Assembly (NCBI GenBank): GCA_022826045.1
Contig: JAJDVQ010000080.1
Coordinates: 1-36,045 of the forward strand
Source: Acidimicrobiia bacterium
GTDB lineage: Bacteria > Actinomycetota > Acidimicrobiia > Acidimicrobiales > Poriferisodalaceae
Length of the DNA: 36,045 nt
Direction of reading: 5' to 3'
Shown here in pieces: positions 1-6,820 of this stretch; within the stretch, counting starts at the first letter, position 1, and each line of letters begins with the position of its first letter. Under the pieces are notes generated by a model, which was given only the letters and a program-made list of their open reading frames with translations, had not been told where the DNA came from and searched no databases. A program made the translations under genes and the position numbers.

Positions 1-65
1 ATCGCCGCCTCGCCGGCAGCATCGCTCGCCGGCACAGCCGGCCTGTCAAGATCAGCCGCAGACAT
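1..65 (-). CDS. N-terminus of an unknown protein, possibly IS256-family transposase (partial, runs off left edge)
   Basis: An ATG on the minus strand at 65-63 is preceded by a strong Shine-Dalgarno (GGGGAGGA) and opens a frame that runs to the window edge, giving about 21 residues (begins MSAADLDRPAVP). No motif is visible in so short a piece. The sequence just upstream of it (about 111-141) reads like a terminal inverted repeat of an IS256-type element, and IS256 transposases start a short distance inside such a repeat, so a transposase N-terminus is the best guess. The start is fairly secure; the identity is inference. Confidence 0.4.
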   Translation of the reverse strand, partial: MSAADLDRPAVPASDAAGEAA

Positions 66-110
66 GATCCTCCCCGGCCCACAGCCCCCAGCCGCGGACC
101 CATCAGACCA

Positions 111-141
111 CGCCAGTTACACAAACTTTCTGACAGTCCCC
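111..141 (-). repeat. Possible terminal inverted repeat of an IS256-like element
   Basis: Read on the minus strand, the stretch starting at 141 is GGGGACTGTCAGAAAGTTTG followed by TGTAACTGG. This resembles, from memory, the ends of IS256-family elements. It lies exactly where the downstream IS3 orfA loses its N-terminus, which fits insertion of one element into the other. The partner end is outside the window. Confidence 0.35.
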
Positions 142-145
142 GCGT

Positions 146-334
146 GTGGCGCGGCAGCTGGGCTATGGGGAGGAGTCGGTGCGCCGCTGGGTGGCCCAAG
201 CCGAGATCGACGCCGGGACCCGTGCTGGGACCTCGACAGCGGAGAGCGCTGAGATGCGGCGGCTGCGTCAGGAGAACCGCGAGCTGCGGCGGGCGAATGA
301 GATCCTGCAGCGGGCGGCGGCTTTTTTCGGGTAA
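146..334 (+). pseudogene. IS3-family OrfA, 5' truncated
   Basis: The frame encodes the end of the OrfA helix-turn-helix (ARQLGYGEESVRRWVAQAEI) and the leucine-zipper-like tail (RRLRQENRELRRANEILQ). Copy B at 34840 shows that an intact OrfA of this type is about 97 residues, so roughly the first 35-40 residues are missing here. An in-frame TGA lies at 131-133, immediately upstream. OrfA normally binds the element ends and joins OrfB to form the transposase. The frame ends at TAA 332-334 in a block (326-348) identical to copy B. Confidence 0.7.
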
Positions 335-355
335 GGGGCTCGACCGCCGACAGCG

Positions 356-1285
356 ATGATCGTGGCCTTCGTCGACGCCAATCGTGCCGAGTTCGGAGTC
401 GAGCCCGTCTGTGCTGTGTTGCAGGCGGCTCCGTCCACGTACTGGACAGCCAAGCGCCGGCCGCCGTCGGCCAGGTCCGTGCGCGACGCCGAGCTGATGC
501 CCGAGCTGTTGGCGCTGTGGAAGGCGAACTACTCGGTCTACGGGGCGCGCAAGCTGTGGATCGCCGCCCGACGCGCCGGGCTCGGCATCGGCCGCGACCA
601 GACCGCCCGGCTCATGAAACGCTTGGGGATCCGAGGCGCCAAGCGCCAAAAGCGGATCCGCACCACCCGCCCGGACCCCACAGCGGCCCGGCCCGCGGAT
701 CTCGTGGAGCGCGTCTTCGCCGCCGACGCGCCCAACCGGCTGTGGGTCGCGGACCTGACCCAGGTCGCCACCTGGTCCGGAGTCGCCTACGTGTGCTTCA
801 TCACCGACGCGTTCTCCCGCCGCATCGTGGGCTGGCGGGTCGCTTCGCACATGCGCACCCAGATGGTCCACGACGCGCTCGAGATGGCCCGCTGGGCGCG
901 CGGCGCCCGCCTCGAAGGCCTCGTAGCGCACGCCGACGCCGGCAGCCAGTCCGCCGGCATCCGCTACAGCGAACGCCTCGACGACCTCGGCGCCACCCCC
1001 TCGGTCGGCTCCGTCGGCGACAGCTACGACAACGCCCTCGCCGAGGCGGTCAACGCGCTGTTCAAGACCGAGCTCATCCGCAACCCGGGCCGAGGGCCGT
1101 GGCGCACCGTCGACGACGTCGAGCTCGCCACCCTGGGCTGGGTCCACTGGTGGAACACCCAGCGCATCCACGGCTACCTCAACGACCTCAGCCCTGACCA
1201 ATTCGAGACCGCCTACGCTGCGGCCAGCACCGACCACGACACGACAGGAATCCACAACAAACAGCCTGCGCAAAACCCAGGGTGA
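356..1285 (+). CDS. IS3-family transposase OrfB (DDE integrase domain)
   Basis: This 309-residue protein has the IS3 OrfB layout: an HTH_21-like N-terminal region (SVYGARKLW, LMKRLGIRG), then an rve integrase core. The first catalytic Asp lies in RLWVADLTQV, the second in the HADAGSQS motif (usually HSD[RQ]GSQ, so Ser is replaced by Ala), and the Glu in SYDNALAEAVNALFK. The C-terminal WWNTQRIHGYL block is typical of the family. Length is normal and all three acidic residues are present. orfB lies in the same frame as orfA, separated by a single TAA. Because OrfA is truncated, the element is probably not autonomously active. The ATG at 356 is the first good start. Confidence 0.88.
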   Translation: MIVAFVDANRAEFGVEPVCAVLQAAPSTYWTAKRRPPSARSVRDAELMPELLALWKANYSVYGARKLWIAARRAGLGIGRDQTARLMKRLGIRGAKRQKRIRTTRPDPTAARPADLVERVFAADAPNRLWVADLTQVATWSGVAYVCFITDAFSRRIVGWRVASHMRTQMVHDALEMARWARGARLEGLVAHADAGSQSAGIRYSERLDDLGATPSVGSVGDSYDNALAEAVNALFKTELIRNPGRGPWRTVDDVELATLGWVHWWNTQRIHGYLNDLSPDQFETAYAAASTDHDTTGIHNKQPAQNPG

Positions 1286-1305
1286 ATCACAGCTCAGATA
1301 CGTAG

Positions 1306-1746
1306 AGCCCAAAAACCCCAGTAACTAAGCGGGTTTCAGAATCCTGCCTGTTCAGCGTGGACGATGTCTTCCGGGGTCACATGCACTTCCGGGAGCGGGC
1401 GGCGGAGGGCGCGCCGTACGCACTGGCGTGGGGCGTCGGACGTCACGTCTACGGCTCGCAGATCTACGACTACTGGCATGATCCCTACGGCCACGTTCAC
1501 GAGCACATGTGCGACGGCGACCGGGCGGATGCCAGCTATGGGCCGAACACGATCGACATGACCGATCCGGGGCAGCTCGGCGACAATGGCGGAAACCAAT
1601 GGGGCCCGACCGTGGAGGAATCCGGGGTTCACAATCTCAATGGCCCACAGTGCGACCCGAGGTTCGCGGACCGGCCTGACGAGATCCGAGCGTCGTTGCT
1701 GTCGCGGGACCTCAGCGAGCTCCAGCACGTCGTGGACGCGATCTGA
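1306..1746 (+). pseudogene. C-terminal fragment of an extradiol ring-cleavage dioxygenase (VOC family)
   Basis: The frame is open from 1306 (after TAG 1303-1305) to TGA at 1744-1746, and homology-like sequence begins about 1342 (SCLFSVDDVFRGHMHF). The GVGRHVYGSQIYDYWHDPYG segment followed by HVHEHMCDGD is the end of the second beta-alpha-beta module of type I extradiol dioxygenases such as 2,3-dihydroxybiphenyl or catechol dioxygenases; the Glu in VHEH fits the position of the third iron ligand. The N-terminal domain and the first His ligands are absent, evidently lost with the IS3 insertion. A GTG at 1357 could start a fragment, but a working enzyme is not expected. It abuts an aromatic-hydroxylase-like gene, the arrangement seen in steroid or aromatic meta-cleavage operons (HsaA/HsaC type). 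Confidence 0.75.
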
Positions 1747-1753
1747 GCGGGCA

Positions 1754-2920
1754 GTGAGCGCCCACGAGAACGAGTTTCCGAGGGACCGGGAAGCCAACCG
1801 GGCCCACTTGCTGGCGGCGGTCGATTCGGCCGCCGATGCGCTGACGGCCGGTCGGGACGAGTCCGAGAAGTTGCGACGACTGTCGCCGACCTCGGTGGAG
1901 GCGCTGCGATCTTCGGGACTGTTCAAGATGAAGTCGCCGCACGAGGTGGGCGGCGCCGAAGCGCATCCGGTCACCCAGATGGACTTGATCGAGGCCGTGA
2001 CGATGATCGACCCAGCGGCCGCGTGGTGCATGTTCATCACCTCAGCCGTGACCGGCGGCGTGTTCGCAAGCCTCTCCGACGACTCAGTTGACGAAGTGCT
2101 CGCGGACGGCTTCCCGTTCATGGCCGGCTCGCTGCGAGCCGGCGGCCAAGCACGGCGCGTCGACGGCGGCTACCGGGTGTCGGGCCGTTGGGCTTGGGGC
2201 AGCGGCGTCGAGCACTCCGACTGGGTGGCGGTGCCGGTCTTTTCGGACGGACCGCCAGTGATCAGGGCGCTTGTGCCCACCAATGATGTCATCCTGCACG
2301 ACAACTGGCACACGCTCGGCATGCGAGGCACCGGCAGCTGCGACTACGAGCTCGACGATGTCTTCGTGCCCGATCGATTTGCCATCGATGCACTCGGCGG
2401 TGGGCCGCCACGGGGTGGCGTGCTCATGCGGCTCGGGCTGCCCGCCTACGTCGTGAACGAGCACGGCAGTTTCGCGTTCGCACTCGGACGCTCGGCGTTG
2501 CAGACGATGACCGAGACGGCCATCGAGAAGAAGCGGGGCTACCTCGGCGGTGTCAGCCTCGCCGACAGGCAGGTTTTCCAGCGAGCTATCGGACAGGGCA
2601 CCATCCGCATGAACGCGTGCGCGCTGGCGATGGCTGAATCGCTCGAGCGCATGTTCGACTCGGCAGCTGCGGGCCCGCCCGATCCAGCGCTGGTCACGGA
2701 GGCGCAGGCAGCGGCCGTCTGGTGCACCGACGAGGCCGTCGACCTGGTGAGCGAGCTGTTCCGCTTCACCGGCGGGAGCGCTGTGATGGACGGCAACGAG
2801 ATGCAGCGCATCCTGCGCGACATCTACACCGTGCAGTCGCACCTGATGGTGTCGGCCGTCACGTACGAGCAGTACGGTCAGATAGTGCTCGGTACGACAG
2901 AGGGCGGCAAGCTCCCCTAG
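1754..2920 (+). CDS. Acyl-CoA dehydrogenase-like flavin-dependent monooxygenase (HsaA/DszC group)
   Basis: This 388-residue protein has the acyl-CoA dehydrogenase fold as used by two-component flavin monooxygenases: a helical N-terminal domain (LSPTSVEALRSSGLFKMKSP), the central beta domain with the GRWAWGSGVEHSDWVAVPVF signature (residues about 144-163), and a helical C-terminal domain. Such enzymes use FMNH2 or FADH2 from a separate reductase to hydroxylate aromatic or other ring substrates; no reductase is seen nearby. The GTG start at 1754 lies 7 bases after the dioxygenase stop and gives the expected N-terminus; the frame extends upstream without homology. Adjacency to the dioxygenase tail suggests successive ring hydroxylation and cleavage, as in steroid A-ring degradation. 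An ordinary acyl-CoA dehydrogenase is the alternative. Confidence 0.8.
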   Translation: MSAHENEFPRDREANRAHLLAAVDSAADALTAGRDESEKLRRLSPTSVEALRSSGLFKMKSPHEVGGAEAHPVTQMDLIEAVTMIDPAAAWCMFITSAVTGGVFASLSDDSVDEVLADGFPFMAGSLRAGGQARRVDGGYRVSGRWAWGSGVEHSDWVAVPVFSDGPPVIRALVPTNDVILHDNWHTLGMRGTGSCDYELDDVFVPDRFAIDALGGGPPRGGVLMRLGLPAYVVNEHGSFAFALGRSALQTMTETAIEKKRGYLGGVSLADRQVFQRAIGQGTIRMNACALAMAESLERMFDSAAAGPPDPALVTEAQAAAVWCTDEAVDLVSELFRFTGGSAVMDGNEMQRILRDIYTVQSHLMVSAVTYEQYGQIVLGTTEGGKLP

Positions 2921-2963
2921 GGGTGCCGCCGGCTGAAGCAAAGCACGAGAGCAGAGGCCATCC

Positions 2964-4133
2964 GTGATCGTCCTGACAAGTGACAGCACCAGCGACATCG
3001 CCCAGCGAAGCGACGACACCGACCGCCTGTGGGTACGGGTCGATCAGCTCAAGCAGGCCACCGGCTGGCAGCTGAAGCCCGAGGGCGTGTGTCTCGGCGA
3101 GATCTGTGTGCCGCTGTTCGAGCCCGAGCGAGAAGCGTGGATCGCCGACGCCGACGACTGGGTGTGGTTCTGCTATTCGGCCTTTGCCGACAAGATCGGC
3201 CAGCAGCATGTGCGCGATGGAGATGTGTGGAGCCTCGGATCAGTGCCCGAGGTCCGCCGCATGGGGCTGGAATCGGGCCTGGCTCCCGACTTCGAGATGA
3301 CCGACCGCAACGGCGACACGGTGCGACTGTCCGACCTGCGGGGTCGCAAGGTGGTGTTGTTCACTTGGGCCTCGTGGTGAGGCTGCCGGGTGAACCTGCC
3401 CGTGTGGCAGGAGCTGTACGAATCGATCGGACCGGATCGCTTCGAGCTGATCAGCGTGGCAGAGGACTCCCAGGGCGAGGCTGCGGCGGGCAAGTGGTTT
3501 GACAAGGCCAAGCCGACGTTTCGGTGCATCGTCGACCGGACGCACAGGATCAGCTCGTTGTTCGGCTGGGTCAACGTGCCGTCGGGCGCGTGGATCGACG
3601 AGGAAGGGCGCATCGTCCGCAGCAACGAGGGCGTGTTCCCCGACGAGACAACGATCAAGTTCGGGCTTGGCAAGGTCCGTCTCGGCAACGACGCATTCGC
3701 CCATGCGACTCGGGACTGGATCGAGAGAGGACCGGAGAGCGACTTCGTCTGGTCGGCTGAGGAGCTGGCAGCGCATCTCAAGCCCGTCGACGATGACGCG
3801 CTGCTGGCCGAACCCACATTCAAGCTGGCGTTGCACTTCGAATCGGCGGGTGACAGCGAGCGTGCGCTCCGGCACTTCGACGCAGCCCAGCACCTCGCGC
3901 CGGACAACTGGAACTACCACCGCCAAGGCTGGACCCACAAGGGAACCGTGTACGCCGCCCTGCAGGTACTGAAGAAATCGGCGTATCTGCGTAAGAACAC
4001 CGACAAGAACTACTACGACCCGATGGAGCTGCCGGGCGAGAACCATCGCCGCTTCACCGAACCCGAGTGGTTCTGGACGCCAGCCATCAACGGCCTCAAG
4101 CGCCTCCTGCGCCGGGCGCCAAGCACAACCTGA
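2964..4133 (+). CDS. Redoxin/AhpC-TSA-like protein, candidate selenoprotein (in-frame TGA at 3378-3380 read as Sec139)
   Basis: One frame runs from GTG 2964 to TGA 4131-4133, interrupted only by TGA at 3378-3380. Residues 1-95 form a small domain (LWVRVDQLKQATGW, GVCLGEICVPL); from about 107 a thioredoxin-fold redoxin begins (APDFEMTDRNGDTVRLSDL, VVLFTWASW). The TGA follows WASW and precedes GCRVNLPVWQELY, exactly where related redoxins have the redox Cys (WASWCGCR type), so the product would read WASWUGCR. Homology continues without loss (ISVAEDSQGEA, CIVDRTHRISSLFGWVNVPS), and the C-terminus carries a TPR-like helix pair (LALHFESAGDSERALRHFDA). A SECIS-like hairpin lies at 3395-3411. If Sec is not inserted, a 138-residue truncated protein results. 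No sel genes are in this window. A nonsense mutation or sequencing error in a Cys codon is the alternative. Confidence 0.75.
3378..3411 (+). promoter_or_regulatory. Sec UGA codon with predicted bacterial SECIS hairpin
   Basis: UGA is at 3378-3380. CCUGCC (3395-3400) pairs perfectly with GGCAGG (3406-3411) around the five-base loop CGUGU (3401-3405). The loop starts 20 bases after the UGA and has G as its second base, which fits the published bacterial SECIS pattern as I recall it (short stem, apical loop about 16-37 bases from UGA, G among the first two loop bases). A competing fold pairs CUGCC 3383-3387 with 3406-3410. Computed by eye only. Confidence 0.55.
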
Positions 4134-4145
4134 CTGCCGCTGTCA

Positions 4146-4159
4146 CTGGCGTGTGCCAG
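4146..4159. terminator. Hairpin between convergent genes (possible terminator)
   Basis: CTGGC (4146-4150) and GCCAG (4155-4159) form a perfect 5-bp stem with loop GTGT, in the gap between the convergent redoxin and toxin genes. There is no T-tract, so the terminator role is a guess from position. Confidence 0.35.
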
Positions 4160-4220
4160 CGCCTAGAACGTCCGATCGGTCGCGACGCCGTCCGGGTAGG
4201 CATTGGGAACGTGCTGTGTG

Positions 4221-4490
4221 CTATTCGAAGAGGTCGGCGTGCGTGCCGGTGCGCGCGAGTCGTAGCTCGGTGCCCTGAATTCGATAGATCAGCAGCCAGT
4301 CCGACTCCAGATGCAATTCCCGGTAGCCCTTCCAAGGGCCGCGCAGCGGGTGGTCGCGGTAGCTCGATGGCAGCGCTTGCTGGCTGACGAGCAGTCGGAG
4401 CACGTCGCGCAACTTGGCAGAATCCTTGCCGCGCGACTTGGCGGTTTTGACGTCGCGTTTGAACTGCGACGACCGGACGGGGGTCAGCAT
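4221..4490 (-). CDS. yafQ: YafQ-type mRNA interferase toxin (RelE/ParE superfamily)
   Basis: The 89-residue protein matches the YafQ family in length and motif spacing. H47, H60, D64, H84 and F88 correspond, with a constant offset of three, to the catalytic set of E. coli YafQ (H50, H63, D67, H87, F91 as I remember them). The RelE fold shows in HPLRGPWKGYRELHLESDWLLIYRI and the LARTGTHADLF ending. YafQ cleaves translated mRNA on the ribosome. It follows the antitoxin gene with a 12-base gap, in the same minus-strand operon, so it should be controlled by the upstream operator. All catalytic residues look intact. Confidence 0.9.
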   Translation of the reverse strand: MLTPVRSSQFKRDVKTAKSRGKDSAKLRDVLRLLVSQQALPSSYRDHPLRGPWKGYRELHLESDWLLIYRIQGTELRLARTGTHADLFE

Positions 4491-4502
4491 GTCGTAGGTG
4501 CT

Positions 4503-4760
4503 TCAGAGTTCGAGATCGCGCAGCAGATCCTCCGTGCTCTCGAAGCGCCTGCCCCGGCCTTCGTCCAATTCGGCCATGGCCTCGATGGTGGCGGCGTTGG
4601 GCACTTGGACAGCGAACGGGAGTCGCTGCTCGTCAGCGACGCGCACCATGAGCAAGCGGATGGCATCCGAAATCGACAAGCCCATAGCGTGCAGAGCTTT
4701 TGCAGCTCTTGCCTTGGTATCCGGGTCGATGCGGGCTCGTACGACGGTGTCAGTGCCCAT
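4503..4760 (-). CDS. dinJ: RelB/DinJ-type antitoxin
   Basis: This 85-residue protein starts with a ribbon-helix-helix typical of DinJ/RelB (TVVRARIDPDTKARAAKALH, GLSISDAIRLLM), followed by an extended toxin-binding tail (LPFAVQVPN, STEDLLRDLEL). It precedes the YafQ toxin in the same operon and should neutralise it and repress the promoter. The ATG at 4760 has a good Shine-Dalgarno (GGAGGA) 6-8 bases upstream on the minus strand. A palindrome lies 27-47 bases upstream of the start, as expected for autoregulation. Confidence 0.9.
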   Translation of the reverse strand: MGTDTVVRARIDPDTKARAAKALHAMGLSISDAIRLLMVRVADEQRLPFAVQVPNAATIEAMAELDEGRGRRFESTEDLLRDLEL

Positions 4761-4786
4761 GATGATTCCTCCGAATCGGTGCTCTG

Positions 4787-4807
4787 TGTAGCTTCATTGT
4801 AGCTACA
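4787..4807 (-). promoter_or_regulatory. Probable DinJ-YafQ operator
   Basis: TGTAGCTACA at 4798-4807 is a perfect 10-bp palindrome, and the half-site TGTAGCT recurs at 4787-4793, 11 bases (one helical turn) away. It sits just upstream of the dinJ start, where ribbon-helix-helix antitoxins usually bind repeated short sites. Confidence 0.55.
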
Positions 4808-4878
4808 AACTCTGAGGAGGACCCGATAGTCGGTCCAGAACGCCGATGCGCTGCATGTGTGCGGCCGCGCTCCCCGAA

Positions 4879-4884
4879 TACGAT
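4879..4884 (+). promoter_or_regulatory. Leaderless -10 box (TACGAT) of toxin-antitoxin pair 1
   Basis: TACGAT at 4879-4884 lies 6 bases before the ATG at 4891, the spacing of leaderless actinobacterial promoters. AATACGATGAAGGT is conserved before the second pair at 8082, while sequence further upstream differs, which marks the box as functional. Confidence 0.55.
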
Positions 4885-4890
4885 GAAGGT

Positions 4891-5190
4891 ATGACCAAGC
4901 GTCGGATTACCTTGACGATCGATGCGGACCTCCTCGATGAAGCCAGCGCAGCAGTGAGCGATGGCGATGCCTCTTCGGTGAGCGCGTGGGTGAACCAGGC
5001 GATGGCCGACAAGACCGAGCACCGGCGTCGCCTCAAGGCGCTCGGCGAGGCAATTGCAGATTACGAAGCAGAGTTCGGCAAGATCACCGACGAAGAGCTG
5101 GAAGAGCGTCGCAGGCTTGATCGCGAAGAAGCAGACCAATTCCGCAAGGAATGGCAGCGACAGAGGGCCGAGCGTGAGCTTGGTGCTTGA
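4891..5190 (+). CDS. VapB-like (ribbon-helix-helix) antitoxin, copy 1
   Basis: A 99-residue protein with an N-terminal ribbon-helix-helix (RRITLTIDADLLDEASAAV, SSVSAWVNQAM) and a long charged helical C-terminus (EAIADYEAEFGKITDEELEE) likely to bind the toxin. Its end overlaps the start of the downstream PIN-domain gene by 17 bases, typical of type II toxin-antitoxin pairs. The paralogue at 8096 is nearly identical through residue 66 and diverges in the toxin-binding tail, so the two copies may have separate specificities. The ATG at 4891 is preferred because the conserved promoter ends just before it and both copies begin there; there is no clear Shine-Dalgarno. Confidence 0.85.
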   Translation: MTKRRITLTIDADLLDEASAAVSDGDASSVSAWVNQAMADKTEHRRRLKALGEAIADYEAEFGKITDEELEERRRLDREEADQFRKEWQRQRAERELGA

Positions 5191-5554
5191 CGCTGGGGCG
5201 CTCATCGCCTTGGAACGCGATGCGTCGGCGCTCTGGGAGCGCATGGAGGAAGCTCACCGGGTCGGCTGCCCGCCCATGACTCACGGTGGCGTTGTGGCGC
5301 AGGTGTGGCGAGGCGGCTCAGGTCGCCAGTTCCGGCTGGCGAGAGCCTTGTTCGGCACCATCGTCGTACCTCTCGATGAGAGCCTCGGACGCCGGGCCGG
5401 TGTCTTGCAAGCGCGGGCCGGCAGGTTTGACGCCATCGATGCGGCTCTCGTCGCGATGTGCAGCAGCGGCGACCAGATTGTGACCTCGGACCCTCACGAC
5501 ATCGCGGCGCTTGCCGACGCAGCACGACTCGACGTCGACATCCTGTTGGCGTGA
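5174..5554 (+). CDS. VapC-like PIN-domain ribonuclease toxin, copy 1
   Basis: This 126-residue PIN protein begins SLVLDAGALIALERD, with the first conserved Asp at D6 and a Glu at E14. Further acidic residues sit at D86/D89 (RFDAIDAAL) and D106 (IVTSDPHDI), together forming the metal-binding site of PIN nucleases. VapC toxins cleave structured RNAs such as tRNA or rRNA. The GTG start at 5174 lies inside the antitoxin gene and matches the start of copy 2. Its length is normal and no lesion is visible. Confidence 0.87.
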   Translation: MSLVLDAGALIALERDASALWERMEEAHRVGCPPMTHGGVVAQVWRGGSGRQFRLARALFGTIVVPLDESLGRRAGVLQARAGRFDAIDAALVAMCSSGDQIVTSDPHDIAALADAARLDVDILLA

Positions 5555-5560
5555 CGGTTG

Positions 5561-5881
5561 TGGCCGAGGCAAGCCTGCTGGCGCCATCAGCTCGGCTGAC
5601 CGCCTGGTCTGTGTGCAAACTGACGCGTCGATCCGCCTGCTCGCTGATGGCGTCTGCGGTGCGTTGTGGGGGAGTGCGCCGCTCAGCACGCTCCTCGTCG
5701 CGGAACAGCCGCCGTTCGGCAGCGGCGATGGCGGTGCCGAGGCGTGCGCGGCGGCGGTCACGGCCTCTTCCTCGGTGCATGGGCCGCACAGCCCGTGTCG
5801 GCGTCGGGGGCGTGTGATCCGCTGGCAGCGGCGGCACCAGTGCACGTCGGGGCCGTGCCCGGCGGCGGTCATGACCCGCAT
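5561..5881 (-). pseudogene. Zinc-ribbon protein remnant with a probable frameshift
   Basis: On the minus strand, ATG 5881 opens a frame with a Cys4 zinc-ribbon-like pattern (HWCRRCQRI then CGPC). After about 41 residues (near 5755) coding-like sequence continues in the next frame (RLGTAIAAAERRLFRDEERA, then RTADAISEQADRR), so a one-base indel probably broke a gene of about 100 residues. Its 3' end runs into toxin gene copy 1 at about 5556, so it may also be truncated. It follows the secreted-protein gene by 39 bases. No family is recognised; the frameshift is inferred from composition. Confidence 0.4.
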
Positions 5882-5920
5882 GCGCTCACGACCTGCACGC
5901 CCGGTCCGGGACGTCGGCGG

Positions 5921-6787
5921 TCAGCTTCCGTCGACGCAGTCCATCGCTTCGACGATCGGAGTCCACCCCGGCCACGAATTCCCGTCGGCGAACGCTCTCA
6001 CTTCGGCAGCGGAGATCGTGTCCTCTGTCACCCCGGCCGGCGGTATCGGCACGCCGCCCGGGCCGTCGCGGAGCGTGTTGATGATCCGCCAGAACATCGG
6101 AGCGTTCGATCCGTGGGCCTTGTGCCAGAAGAAAGCAGCTCGCGCTTTGCGGTAGGCGTCGTCGACAATGCACTTGTCCGCTCTCGGCGCCGGCGTCGGC
6201 TTCTGTGTCGTGGTGATGGCGATACTGGCTGTCGCGTCGTCGTACACGCCGTCGTCGTCGCTGTCGACCGCGGCGGTGAGCGTGTCCGGCGTCAGCCACG
6301 GCGAGTCGGAGTGATACCGGGTCGACGCGGGACGCAGCGTCACGGTGTGCCCGCTCGCCCAGTTGCGGCGCTCTATCAGCATCAGGTAGCTGTCGCGGGC
6401 TGCGTTGTTGCCGGAGACGACAGGGCCGACTTCTTCGCCGTGATGCTTCCGATACCAGCACGGCCTCATGCGGTGCTCGCCGAAGCTGACCGTGCACACA
6501 ACGCTGGGGTCCCGGTTCCAGCGGGTCGGCTCGTTGCCGCGCCAGAACCGGTACAGGCCCCCGGCTGTGCCGAGCTTCACGTACACATCACTGCCCGGGT
6601 CGGCCGTCAGAGCGACCGTCACAGTGCGCGCGTCGCCGTGGGCGCGCAACGGCGTCTCCAGTCCCGTCACCGACACCGACGGGGGGGGGGGGGGGGCTTG
6701 AGCGGACGCAGGCTGAGCGGGCACAGCGAACGTCGCCGCCGTCAGGCAAGCCGCTGCCAGGACAGACAAGAACACACGGAATCTCAT
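5921..6787 (-). CDS. Secreted protein of unknown function with a homopolymeric tract after the signal peptide
   Basis: The 288-residue protein starts with a clear Sec signal peptide (MRFRVFLSVLAAACLTAATF, cleavage probably after PASA near residue 29). Five prolines follow directly, encoded by a run of 16 C on the coding strand (G16 at 6681-6696). The mature part has an N-terminal beta-rich region (VSVTGLETPL, TVTVALTADPGSDVYVKLG), an acidic segment (AAVDSDDDGVYDD) and a C-terminal part with CIVDDAYRKARAAFFWHKAH and the ending EAMDCVDG; the two Cys there may form a disulphide. I do not recognise the family. Slippage in the tract would shift the frame just after export is specified, so expression may be phase variable. 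Confidence 0.75.
   Translation of the reverse strand: MRFRVFLSVLAAACLTAATFAVPAQPASAQAPPPPPSVSVTGLETPLRAHGDARTVTVALTADPGSDVYVKLGTAGGLYRFWRGNEPTRWNRDPSVVCTVSFGEHRMRPCWYRKHHGEEVGPVVSGNNAARDSYLMLIERRNWASGHTVTLRPASTRYHSDSPWLTPDTLTAAVDSDDDGVYDDATASIAITTTQKPTPAPRADKCIVDDAYRKARAAFFWHKAHGSNAPMFWRIINTLRDGPGGVPIPPAGVTEDTISAAEVRAFADGNSWPGWTPIVEAMDCVDGS
6681..6696. repeat. Homopolymeric G16 tract inside the secreted-protein gene
   Basis: Sixteen consecutive G on the plus strand encode most of five Pro codons plus flanking bases just downstream of the signal peptide. Tracts of this length are slippage-prone; a one-base change shifts the frame into an early stop (one alternative frame ends at 6588). Confidence 0.95.
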
Positions 6788-6820
6788 AGCCCCCAGTATG
6801 CCGCACGTCCCTGCAGCCGG

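Larger units (their letters stand above)
141..1288 (+). mobile_element. IS3-family insertion sequence, copy A (left end missing)
   Basis: The element carries an orfA tail and a full-length orfB of IS3 type. The right end is probably the AACCCAGGGTGAATCA block at 1273-1288, whose reverse complement starts TGATTCACCC and resembles the left terminus of copy B (TGAATCGCCCC at 34790). No matching left repeat is found upstream of orfA; the element is interrupted near 141, probably by an IS256-like insertion. It separates the dioxygenase remnant at 1306 from its upstream part. Confidence 0.75.

Noticed and set aside
3383..3410. Alternative hairpin CTGCC/GGCAG starting 3 bases after the UGA
   Set aside because: Its loop would lie too close to the UGA for a bacterial SECIS, and it competes with the tighter 6-bp stem at 3395-3411.
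3424..3439. Hairpin CGATC/GATCG with loop GGACCG as SECIS
   Set aside because: The stem is perfect, but the loop starts 48 bases after the UGA, beyond the usual range.
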